Of a stretch of 64,000 nt of DNA, positions 12,433-19,633 are shown in pieces. Each line of letters opens with the position of its first letter. Positions within the stretch are counted from its first letter, which is position 1. The notes beneath the pieces are model-generated. The model saw only the letters and a program-made list of their open reading frames with translations, was not told the origin of the DNA and ran no database searches. The position numbers and the translations under genes are program-made. Source of the stretch: Cystobacter fuscus DSM 2262 (GTDB lineage: Bacteria; Myxococcota; Myxococcia; Myxococcales; Myxococcaceae); assembly GCF_000335475.2 (NCBI RefSeq), contig NZ_ANAH02000071.1, forward strand, positions 1-64,000, read 5' to 3'.

Positions 12433-14415
12433 ATGCGTTTCGTTTGCGATAGCTGCCGCGCGCAATACATGATCAGCGACGACAAGGTTGGCGCCAAGGG
12501 CGTCAAGGTTCGTTGCAAGAAGTGCGGCCATAACATTGTCGTCCGCCCAGCCGGCTCCGCGCCGGTGAAGGAGGATGGGACGAGTAGTGAGGCCGCGGGC
12601 GGTGCGGCCGCGTCCCAGGGTCAGTCGAGTACGGACGGTTTTGGCGTTCCCGCGTCGCTGGGCACGCCTCCCGAGGGAGGAATCTTCGGGGGGGTCGAGG
12701 ACGACGAGATCGGCGCCGTGTTCGATCAGGTGCTCAACTCCGGCTCGCACAAGGTGCCAGCGGGAGAGGGACCGGCCCTGGTGGAGGACGCGGCGGTTTC
12801 GGACGCGAGCGACGCGATGCGCAAGCTGGCGGAGGCCGAGGCGGGGAGCGCCAAGGCCGCGGCCTCGCACGAGTGGTTCGTCGCCATCGACGAGAAGCAG
12901 GTGGGCCCGCTGTCGATGGAGAAGGTGAAGGATCACTGGGAGCGGGGCGAGGTCGGTCCGGACAGCCTGTGCTGGCGCGCGGGCTTCAGCGACTGGATTC
13001 CGCTCTCCGAGGCCTCGGAGCTGGCGTCGGTGCTGGCGCCGCGTCCGACCCGGCCGGTGATCGTGGAGCCCACGCCGGTGGCGTCGTCGTCGCCGGTGTC
13101 GTCGGGTCCGGTGGAGTCCGCGTTCAGCGCGGGAGGCGCCTCCAAGGCGGGTCGGGCCGAAACGCCCGCGCCCGTGGCTCCGTCCGCGCAGGAGTCGGGT
13201 TGGAAGCCGTCGGCGGCGAGCGTGCTCGCCTCGCTGGTGAAGGAGGAGAACGAGGCGCTGTCGAAGCCCGCGGCCAAGAGCTCCGTGGCGGAGGAGAAGG
13301 CGAAGCCCGCGGCGTCCGGGTTGCTGGATGTGCCGCCGCCCGCGGCCGCGCCGGCGCCGAGCCCGTTGCTGCCCGAGGCCCCCGCGCCCGTGGCTCCGGC
13401 CTACGCCCAACCGGCGCCGCACTATGCGCAGCCGATGCCGCAGCAGTACGCGCCTCCTCCGGCCTATGCGCCGCCCCCCGCCTATCCCGGCTATCCGCCC
13501 CCGGCGGCGCCCAAGCAGGGCGGCAAGATGGGGATGGTGATTGGCGGAGTCGTCGGAGCGCTGTTGTTGGCGGGTGGCGTTGGCTTCTTCATGGCGTCCC
13601 GGCCGTCCGCGCCGCCAGCGGCTCCGGCGCCACAGCCCGTGGCCCAGGCCCCGGTGACGCCGCCTCCGGCGAAGGCCGCGGAAGTGCCCATGCCTCCGCC
13701 CCCGGCGGCCGCGGTGGCGCAGAATCCCGCGGCAACGCCTCCGGCGGCGCCCACGGCTCCAGCGACAACGACCGCGCCCGCGGTGGCTGCGGCGGTGCCC
13801 CCCGCGACCGCGCCGACGGCGACTCCGCCTCCGGCGACGACGCCTCCTCCCGCCGCCGTGCCTGCGCAGACGCAGACGCCGCAGCAGGTCGCCCGGGTGG
13901 ATCCGCCTGCGCGTGGAGGAACCAAGAAGCCTTCGACGGGCCGTACGCAGCGCGAGGATGAGGACGAAGCGCCCGTGGCGCGTAGCAGCCCGCCGCCGAA
14001 GAGCAGTGGCGGGGGCGGCGATGACGAGTTCGATGAGTTGTTCGGAACGAAGCCGGCCAGCGGAAAGGGCTCGGCGCCTGCGGGCCGTACGGTCTACGTG
14101 CCTCCGGAGCCTGGTGGAGGTGGGTCCGTGCCCGATAAGCTCGGACAATCGGACATCATGCAGGTGGTCGTGAACAACAAGCCCGCCATCGTGAAGTGCG
14201 TGAACGAGCAGAAGAAGAAGGACCCGGGTCTGAGCGGCAAGCTGGTGATGCGATGGACCATCCAGACGTCGGGCAAGACGAAGAACGTGTCCTGCCAGAC
14301 GGGGGAGTTCCGCTCGACCTACATGGCGACCTGCATCTCCGGGCTGATCAAGGGGTGGAACTTCCCGAAGCACAAAGTGCAGGGAGATCCCATCGACTTT
14401 CCGTTTACGTTCTGA
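12433..14415 (+). CDS. gltJ: GltJ/AgmX-like inner-membrane protein: zinc ribbon, GYF domain, TM, TonB-like C-terminus
   Basis: 660 residues. Residues 1-35 form a zinc ribbon with paired cysteines C5/C8 and C28/C31 (MRFVCDSC and VRCKKCG). About 147-200 is a GYF-type domain (EWFVAIDEKQVGPLSMEKVK, DSLCWRAGFSDWIPL). A Pro/Ala-rich linker leads to one membrane segment at about 366-388 (MVIGGVVGALLLAGGVGFF), then a second long Pro/Ala/Thr linker. The last 95 residues form a TonB-like C-terminal domain with three cysteines (VKCVNE, VSCQTGE, ATCISG). This is exactly the GltJ/AgmX architecture: cytoplasmic ZnR and GYF modules, which in M. xanthus are reported to contact the MglA/MglB polarity switch, and a periplasmic TonB-like end facing the Glt complex. 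ATG 12433 is preferred to the in-frame TTG at 12421 because it begins the zinc ribbon and GGGGA sits just upstream. Confidence 0.9.
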   Translation: MRFVCDSCRAQYMISDDKVGAKGVKVRCKKCGHNIVVRPAGSAPVKEDGTSSEAAGGAAASQGQSSTDGFGVPASLGTPPEGGIFGGVEDDEIGAVFDQVLNSGSHKVPAGEGPALVEDAAVSDASDAMRKLAEAEAGSAKAAASHEWFVAIDEKQVGPLSMEKVKDHWERGEVGPDSLCWRAGFSDWIPLSEASELASVLAPRPTRPVIVEPTPVASSSPVSSGPVESAFSAGGASKAGRAETPAPVAPSAQESGWKPSAASVLASLVKEENEALSKPAAKSSVAEEKAKPAASGLLDVPPPAAAPAPSPLLPEAPAPVAPAYAQPAPHYAQPMPQQYAPPPAYAPPPAYPGYPPPAAPKQGGKMGMVIGGVVGALLLAGGVGFFMASRPSAPPAAPAPQPVAQAPVTPPPAKAAEVPMPPPPAAAVAQNPAATPPAAPTAPATTTAPAVAAAVPPATAPTATPPPATTPPPAAVPAQTQTPQQVARVDPPARGGTKKPSTGRTQREDEDEAPVARSSPPPKSSGGGGDDEFDELFGTKPASGKGSAPAGRTVYVPPEPGGGGSVPDKLGQSDIMQVVVNNKPAIVKCVNEQKKKDPGLSGKLVMRWTIQTSGKTKNVSCQTGEFRSTYMATCISGLIKGWNFPKHKVQGDPIDFPFTF

Positions 14416-14433
14416 CCCTTGGGTAGGAGAGGA

Positions 14434-14467
14434 CAGTCACCCAGCGGACAAGACTACAGGGTGACTG
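14434..14467 (+). terminator. Probable terminator after gltJ
   Basis: CAGTCACCC (14434-14442) pairs perfectly with GGGTGACTG (14459-14467) across a 16-nt loop, 18 bases after the gltJ stop. TTCATCTC follows, which is only weakly T-rich, so this is termination-like rather than a textbook intrinsic terminator. Confidence 0.45.
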
Positions 14468-14530
14468 TTCATCTCATGGGGCATGAATCTTCCTCTGGGG
14501 GGATGCGTCGAGAGGGTCTGTCGACACTCG

Positions 14531-14560
14531 TTGACAGGCCTGGAGCGACGGGACTAAAGC
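14531..14560 (+). promoter_or_regulatory. Candidate promoter of the Cys-rich lipoprotein gene
   Basis: A perfect -35 TTGACA (14531-14536) lies 18 bases before TAAAGC (14555-14560), a weak -10. The predicted start is about 75 bases before the ATG at 14643, and the element lies downstream of the gltJ terminator-like hairpin. Confidence 0.4.
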
Positions 14561-14642
14561 CGCGCGCTGCAGGATGAAGGGGGGCCTCGAGTGGCCGGCT
14601 GCCCGCCTTCATGTGACGTATCCCTTCAGGAGGAAGCCGATA

Positions 14643-15497
14643 ATGCAGCTTCGGAAGATGACGTTGATGATTGCCGCGCTGGGCTTGGCGTTGACGGCCT
14701 GCCCGGGTGGTGGTCGCGAGGATCTGTCGTGCACTGCGGACACTGACTGCAGCGAGGATGGCACCGAGATCTGCCACCCGCAGGCCAAGGTCTGTGTGCA
14801 GACCTGTACGCAAGGGACTGATTGTCCGGACTCCGCGAAGACGTGCGAGGCGATCAGCTCTACGAATTCGCAGAAGATCTGCAAGTGCTCCACGGATGCG
14901 CTGTGCCAGACGGACGAGCGCGTGTCCGACGCCTCGACCCTGTCGTGCGACACGACCTACCGCGTGTGCAAGTCGACTGGGACGACCACCCCGCCGGGAG
15001 CTGCCTGCACGGGTTCGGGCCAGAGCACCTGCGCTTATGGCCAGTTCTGCAGCGGCGGTACCTGCACGGCTGCGCCTGAGGCTGCGGCGACCTGTGAGAA
15101 CTTCTCGCAGAACCGTCCGAATTGGAGCGCTGCTTCGAGCAACGGCCCTGTGATCTACTCCGTGACGGGAACTGACTACCAGGTTGGGTCGGCGTACTGC
15201 CAGTCTGATGCGCCTAACGCATTCATCGTTCGGGTTCGTGCGTACCGGACTGATGCTGACTGGCCTTCTACCCGCGCTGGTTTGTCTGGTTTCTTCTACG
15301 TGACCACGGGGTCAGACAAGCTTGATGTGGTTAACCGTGGTCTCCTTGTGCCTAACACTGGCTACAATCGGACTGCCAGCAACCCCAAGGATGCCGAGTT
15401 CAATGTTTACCTCTGCCGCCCCTCTAACGCTCAGACGATCCAGGTTGGTTTCTACTTCACGGGTGGAAACCCGGTGTGCGAGAACATCAACAGCTAG
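14643..15497 (+). CDS. Cys-rich lipoprotein of unknown function
   Basis: 284 residues beginning with a lipoprotein signal peptide (MQLRKMTLMIAALGLALTAC; lipobox LTAC, acylated Cys20). The mature first half is rich in regularly spaced cysteines (CTADTDCSEDG, CVQTCTQGTDCPD, CKCSTDALCQ), like the disulphide-stabilised, EGF-like or Dickkopf-like spacers common in myxobacterial surface lipoproteins. The second half is a Cys-poor beta-type domain ending GFYFTGGNPVCENINS. AGGAGG at 14628-14633 fixes the start. A strong terminator follows. Codon use changes within the gene: beyond about 15150 many codons end in T, unlike the gltI-gltJ region. Predicted to sit at the outer membrane or cell surface; no specific function can be assigned. 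Confidence 0.75.
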   Translation: MQLRKMTLMIAALGLALTACPGGGREDLSCTADTDCSEDGTEICHPQAKVCVQTCTQGTDCPDSAKTCEAISSTNSQKICKCSTDALCQTDERVSDASTLSCDTTYRVCKSTGTTTPPGAACTGSGQSTCAYGQFCSGGTCTAAPEAAATCENFSQNRPNWSAASSNGPVIYSVTGTDYQVGSAYCQSDAPNAFIVRVRAYRTDADWPSTRAGLSGFFYVTTGSDKLDVVNRGLLVPNTGYNRTASNPKDAEFNVYLCRPSNAQTIQVGFYFTGGNPVCENINS

Positions 15498-15544
15498 ACC
15501 TTTGTTGACTGGTGGGATGAGTTTCTCTCGCTGTTGGTAGCTGG

Positions 15545-15577
15545 GCCCCACTCCTACTCGTAGGAGTGGGGCTTTTT
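15545..15577 (+). terminator. Strong intrinsic terminator
   Basis: A perfect 12-bp stem GCCCCACTCCTA / TAGGAGTGGGGC with loop CTCG is followed directly by TTTTT (15573-15577). It ends the lipoprotein transcript 47 bases after its stop codon. Confidence 0.93.
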
Positions 15578-15691
15578 GCTACATAAATTGTTTTTTCGGT
15601 CGAAACAAACACCAATAAATATCAACAAGACTTGTGCGTCAGTTTGGTTGGCGGCAGTGATGCCATGTTGGTTGAGAAAAAGGAGAACACC

Positions 15692-16180
15692 ATGCAACTC
15701 ACGAAGTGGATCAGGGCTTTCGGAATGTTCGCGGCAGTGACTTGCGGCTCTTCGGTTTTGGCCAAGGAGTCCATCAAGCTGGATTGCCCTGCTGGGACCG
15801 TGCAGTCCAGCAGCGCGAACGGCAAGACTGCGGATATCGTGGCCTGCGTGAAGACGAATGGTAAGGCCTTCAGTCCGCATGGGCCTACGGTCTACTTGTT
15901 TCCCAACGGAACCAAGCAGGCAGAAGGTATGTCCGAGGATGGCTTCCGTACAGGCCTTTGGACTTTCTACAACGAACAGGGCCGGAAGACTGGGTCTGCC
16001 TCCTTCAAGCACAGCAATTTTCACGGCGAAGTCGTTGAATTGCACGAGAACGGCAAGGTCAAAAAGGTCGACCAGTACGTCGAGGGGCTGCGGGAAGGTA
16101 CGGCCAAGGAGTTTTCCGCAGATGGAACCCTGGTCAAGCAGACCGAGTACCGCAATAATCGCCAGGTTGCTGTCAAGTAG
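15692..16180 (+). CDS. Secreted MORN-repeat (YwqK-like) protein
   Basis: 162 residues. A signal peptide (MQLTKWIRAFGMFAAVTCGSSVLA) with an Ala-X-Ala-like end is followed by repeats of the MORN_2 type: GLWTFYNEQGRKTGS, GEVVELHENGKVKKVDQYVEG, GTAKEFSADGTLVKQTEYRN. Proteins of this type are often labelled toxin-antitoxin YwqK-family antitoxins, but no toxin partner is visible here and the repeat alone does not show such a role; an envelope or binding function is as likely. ATG 15692 is chosen over upstream in-frame codons because AAGGAG lies 6 bases before it and the signal peptide starts there. The upstream leader is unusually A/T-rich. Confidence 0.7.
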   Translation: MQLTKWIRAFGMFAAVTCGSSVLAKESIKLDCPAGTVQSSSANGKTADIVACVKTNGKAFSPHGPTVYLFPNGTKQAEGMSEDGFRTGLWTFYNEQGRKTGSASFKHSNFHGEVVELHENGKVKKVDQYVEGLREGTAKEFSADGTLVKQTEYRNNRQVAVK

Positions 16181-16224
16181 TCTTTGTGCCTCGTGGCGGT
16201 GAAGCGGGACTTTAGTACCCCTTG

Positions 16225-16269
16225 CTTCTGGCTGAGCCTCTTCCTTCCGTGAGCAGGCTCAGCTAGAAG
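16225..16269 (+). other. 15-bp hairpin abutting the next start codon
   Basis: CTTCTGGCTGAGCCT (16225-16239) pairs with AGGCTCAGCTAGAAG (16255-16269) over 15 positions with a single G-U pair and a 15-nt loop. The 3' arm contains the AGAAG that would serve as Shine-Dalgarno for the ATG at 16274, four bases away. It may be a terminator for the MORN gene or a translational control element. There is no T-run, which favours the second view slightly. Confidence 0.55.
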
Positions 16270-16273
16270 CTCA

Positions 16274-17377
16274 ATGGTGAAGTCCGCACCTACTCTACAG
16301 TCGTTGCCTGACCTGCCCATTTGTTCCGTGGCGGACATGGGTCTTCGAGAACTCGAGCGCATCCGGCTCATTCTCCGCGGTGGCTCTGTCATCGACTGGC
16401 GGCGAATGCACTTCCAGGCCCATGAAGAGGTCGACCGATTCCTTCGCCTCTGCCAGCTCGACACGACTCGGGCTGAGGATGAGGCGTGGGCGCGAGTTGT
16501 GCTTTCGGATGCTGTGGAGTACCTCCGAAAAACCTTCAACTACCGGGTCGCAGATGCTGTGGCGAATCCGGAGAAAATTCACGACCTCTTTCTCTTTGCC
16601 TCTGGCGTCAAGGGGTTGCCAAGGCATCGACGTATCGCTTGTATCGTCCTCAAGGTGATGCACGTCATTCAACACATTGAGGGACGAGATCTGCTTCATC
16701 GATTGGCATGCTCCGAAGTGGAGCTGTCACGGCTGGTAATGGACAAGGTGCTGGGCGTAGCTCAGTTGCTTCAAACCAAGGGTCTACCAGTTGTTGAGTT
16801 TGCTCATTCCATCAAGACGCGAGAATCTCTTGTTACCAAATTGCTGGCCAAGAGAGAGACGGTTGCTGCTCAAATCTACGACCGCACTCGCTTCCGAATC
16901 ATCACTCGGACGCAATCAGATATCGTTCCTGTTCTTTATTTCTTAACCCAACACCTGTTTCCGTTTAATTTCGTTGTTCCTGGGCAGACTGAAAATACGC
17001 TTGTCTCGTTCAAGGCTGTGCTTGCGGAGAACCCTCATCTCCAACAGTACGCTCAGCATCTTCATTTGGACCTCGATTATGAAGAGCGAGAGGATAAGTC
17101 ACGCAATGTTTTTTCTGGAAGCACATACCGAGCGTTGAATTTTATTGTGGATGTGCCTTTGCGGATGGATGCGTATTTGCCCGCTCCAGAGCAAGACTAC
17201 CGTGAGCGAAAAAATAGAACAGTCTTCACTCTTGTGGAGTTCCAAATCATGGATGAAGAGACTGCTCAAAAAAACGAAGAAGGGCAGAATGCGCACAAGG
17301 TTTACAAACATCGGCAAAGGCGGCGTGTTTTGCGCCGCCTTTCACGTGGCCTTGTAATTCCAAAGCGTCAAGGATGA
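16274..17377 (+). CDS. TIGR04552-like / RelA-SpoT-like protein, function unknown
   Basis: 367 residues, soluble, no signal peptide or membrane segment. The middle part (about 200-320) reads like a (p)ppGpp-synthetase-type fold: RTRFRIITRTQSDIVPVLYFL, then FPFNFVVPGQTENTLVSF, then a late YRALNFIVDVPLR. This resembles the order of RelA/SpoT domain motifs and the deltaproteobacterial family I recall as TIGR04552; I could not confirm either by search. The C-terminus is very basic (YKHRQRRRVLRRLSRG). The gene lies in AT-richer DNA than its surroundings; in 17101-17160 only 24 of 60 bases are G or C. A later ATG at 16337 is possible if the hairpin before 16274 belongs to the leader. It ends 27 bases from a convergent gene. 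Confidence 0.5.
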   Translation: MVKSAPTLQSLPDLPICSVADMGLRELERIRLILRGGSVIDWRRMHFQAHEEVDRFLRLCQLDTTRAEDEAWARVVLSDAVEYLRKTFNYRVADAVANPEKIHDLFLFASGVKGLPRHRRIACIVLKVMHVIQHIEGRDLLHRLACSEVELSRLVMDKVLGVAQLLQTKGLPVVEFAHSIKTRESLVTKLLAKRETVAAQIYDRTRFRIITRTQSDIVPVLYFLTQHLFPFNFVVPGQTENTLVSFKAVLAENPHLQQYAQHLHLDLDYEEREDKSRNVFSGSTYRALNFIVDVPLRMDAYLPAPEQDYRERKNRTVFTLVEFQIMDEETAQKNEEGQNAHKVYKHRQRRRVLRRLSRGLVIPKRQG

Positions 17378-17404
17378 CTCTTTTGGTCGTCAGTGCTTTG
17401 GTGT

Positions 17405-19375
17405 TTATTGGTTGTATCGGCGAATGTAAAGGTATTCCCCTGAGAGATAGTCTCCTGCGCCACGGCCCTCGAACCAAGCGATGATTGGTCTTTCGGATTG
17501 ATCAATTGAGACTGTTGATCGGATACTGCTCTTCTGCCCCGCGTTGATGCCGTTTGCATTTGAGAGACTGTTCCAGGTGTTGTGCTCCCAGGCGCTAATG
17601 AAACTCTGCCTGCTTCCATCGTTGTCCCAGGAGAACTCCTGCCAGCTTGTAAATGTTTTGTCTGTAGGCGATGTTTTTATGTTGGGAAGGCTCGCCTGTG
17701 TGCGCGCGTCGTACGCGCTCAATGCAGGTCCCATGCGCTCCCAGGATTGTTCGCCGACTGAGCGAAAGACCTGTATGTCGCCAGGCCCGTCTATGTAGGA
17801 CTCTTCTGCCCAAGCCAAGAATAGAGTGTTGTTCAAGCCGATAGACAACGAGCAGTCCTTTGCCCATGTTTCTCCACCAGGAGTTGCGCTAAGGCCGCCC
17901 GAAATGTACCCGGTGGTTTCATTCCCTTCGAACGGGGGAACAGCATACTCCCACTTGTCGCGGGTGTTGCTGTATCTCATGACGTAAATGTTGGTGGGAG
18001 AGTATTGTTCCAGGGTTTGTTCCTGGAATGCGACAATGGGTTGTCCGGAGTTGTTTACGACGAGAGATGGCTTTGAACTGCTGGTTTCCATGGGGACGGC
18101 ATGTACCCGCCCCCTATTGGGTCCTACGCCAAGGAAACCACCTCCACTGGCCGACATCCAAACATAGATGTTTGACACGTTGGTGGTGTCTCTTTCGTCC
18201 CATGCCACGTAGATTTGGTTGCCTTTCACTGCGAGAGAGGGATTGTGCGCGGGCGTCGGAACTCGGTTGGACCTTGTATCGTTTTCAGCAGACAGGGGGC
18301 CAGTTCCTACTGTTTGCCAGGTGCTCCCAATCCATCGCTTTACGTAGATGTTCTCGTTGAACCCGTCGGACTCTTCCCATGCGATGATGGGATTTCCATC
18401 GCTGCCGAGCGCCATCGACGCCTTGAACGCAGAGCCGAGCGGCGTACCATTGAGCGGCTCACCCATGGGCACGAAGGCCCTTCCATCCCAGCGATAGACG
18501 AAGATGGAGGACCTCCCTCCTGGGGCCCGTTCTTCACTCCATGCAACGATGGGATTGCCTTCCTTGTCGAGCACCATGGTGGAGTCCTTCAATTGGGTGT
18601 CGGTGCCCGTGATGGCTTCCAGCGCGCCTCCGAAGGCGTACCAATCCGGAACCTCGAAGCTCCATGGGGAGCTGGTCGATGTGATGGGGTTAGCCAGCGC
18701 CTTGCCCGCCAAGTCGGTGATTCCCCGGCTCAATCCGAACGAGAAGGTCGCTGGCAGCGTCGGGCGTTCCTTGGGCGTGATCGTGAGCGTCTTTCCATCA
18801 CTCGACAGCGAGAGCGTTTTTTCCGCCTGGACCCCCGCTACCGCGAAGCTCACCGTGGTGTCGTTGACCGTCGTCACCTTCACGGGCTTGGTGAACACCA
18901 CCTGGAAGGGCGTCCGGTAATCCACGTTGGTCGAGCCGTGCGTCGGCGTCCGTGACGCAACCTGCAGGTTGGTCCGGTCGACGACCACCTTCACCGGCTT
19001 ACTGTCGAAGCTCTTCCCCGCGCGAAGAGCCCGGGCCGTGATCGCGTACTCCTTCTCGGCTTCCAGCGTGGTGTCCCACGTGTACTGAAACGGTGGGGCA
19101 GTCGGTGCGGCCAGCAGCTCGCCATTCTTGAGGAGCTGGACGGTGTCCGCGACGCCTCCCCGCACCTCGACCGTGATGGTCACGGACGTGCTGCTGTAGA
19201 AGGTGTCCGCGGGACTCGTGATGGTCACCGCCAGGTCGCTCACCGGAGTCCCTGAGTCCGGAACCTCCGCGTCCGGTCGCGGGTTTCCCCCGCCGGGTTC
19301 GATCTCGGGAACGTTGATGCAGGCGGACATCCACCCGGTGAGCAATAGAGGAATGATGCGTTTCTTGATGGTCAT
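17405..19375 (-). CDS. Lipoprotein with Ig-like domains and a repeat-rich C-terminal half
   Basis: 656 residues. Lipoprotein signal peptide MTIKKRIIPLLLTGWMSAC with Cys19 as the acylation site, then a short Pro/Gly linker. Next come a bacterial Ig-like domain (VTITSPADTFYSSTSVTITV ... VQLLKNGELLAAP) and a Big_5/SbsA-type domain (SRTPTHGSTNVDYRTPFQVV ... LTITPKERPTLPA). The C-terminal two thirds contain recurring blocks of the form NPIVAWSE / NPIIAWEE / IYVAWDE / PIVAFQE / LFLAWAEE / PIIAWFE spaced about 50-70 residues apart, which suggests a beta-propeller of six or seven blades. It probably sits on the outer membrane and binds or decorates something; no ligand can be named. The 5' part has normal myxobacterial codon use, while the 3' part (about 17405-18400) is AT-richer. 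The start is placed at the lipoprotein signal rather than 26 codons upstream. Confidence 0.72.
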   Translation of the reverse strand: MTIKKRIIPLLLTGWMSACINVPEIEPGGGNPRPDAEVPDSGTPVSDLAVTITSPADTFYSSTSVTITVEVRGGVADTVQLLKNGELLAAPTAPPFQYTWDTTLEAEKEYAITARALRAGKSFDSKPVKVVVDRTNLQVASRTPTHGSTNVDYRTPFQVVFTKPVKVTTVNDTTVSFAVAGVQAEKTLSLSSDGKTLTITPKERPTLPATFSFGLSRGITDLAGKALANPITSTSSPWSFEVPDWYAFGGALEAITGTDTQLKDSTMVLDKEGNPIVAWSEERAPGGRSSIFVYRWDGRAFVPMGEPLNGTPLGSAFKASMALGSDGNPIIAWEESDGFNENIYVKRWIGSTWQTVGTGPLSAENDTRSNRVPTPAHNPSLAVKGNQIYVAWDERDTTNVSNIYVWMSASGGGFLGVGPNRGRVHAVPMETSSSKPSLVVNNSGQPIVAFQEQTLEQYSPTNIYVMRYSNTRDKWEYAVPPFEGNETTGYISGGLSATPGGETWAKDCSLSIGLNNTLFLAWAEESYIDGPGDIQVFRSVGEQSWERMGPALSAYDARTQASLPNIKTSPTDKTFTSWQEFSWDNDGSRQSFISAWEHNTWNSLSNANGINAGQKSSIRSTVSIDQSERPIIAWFEGRGAGDYLSGEYLYIRRYNQ

Positions 19376-19633
19376 GGCTCTTCGCAGTGCAGGCTCCATT
19401 CCAGGAGCCCGGGGCTGACTCGCGGGGCCGTGCGCTGCCGTAAGTCCCCGCAATGTCTCGCCGAGCGTGCCTCAGCCCTCTCCGAACGGAAAGCCCCATG
19501 CGCTCGGCTCGTCCCGAGTCGGAGAGAAGAGTCCGGTGAGGTGGATGAGGGCCCCAAAACGACCGCGCCGCTCCAGGATGCCCTTCGCGGGGCTCCCGAG
19601 CGGCGTGCACGTGGCGCTCCCGTACCGGAGCGT

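Noticed and set aside
12382-14373. 663-codon minus-strand open frame opposite gltJ
   Set aside because: It mirrors the Pro/Ala-rich linkers of gltJ and has no independent features; gltJ itself has a clear zinc ribbon, GYF and TonB-like domain.
15554-16045. Minus-strand open frame opposite the MORN gene
   Set aside because: It runs into the strong plus-strand terminator region, has no ribosome-binding site, and the plus frame has a signal peptide and MORN repeats.
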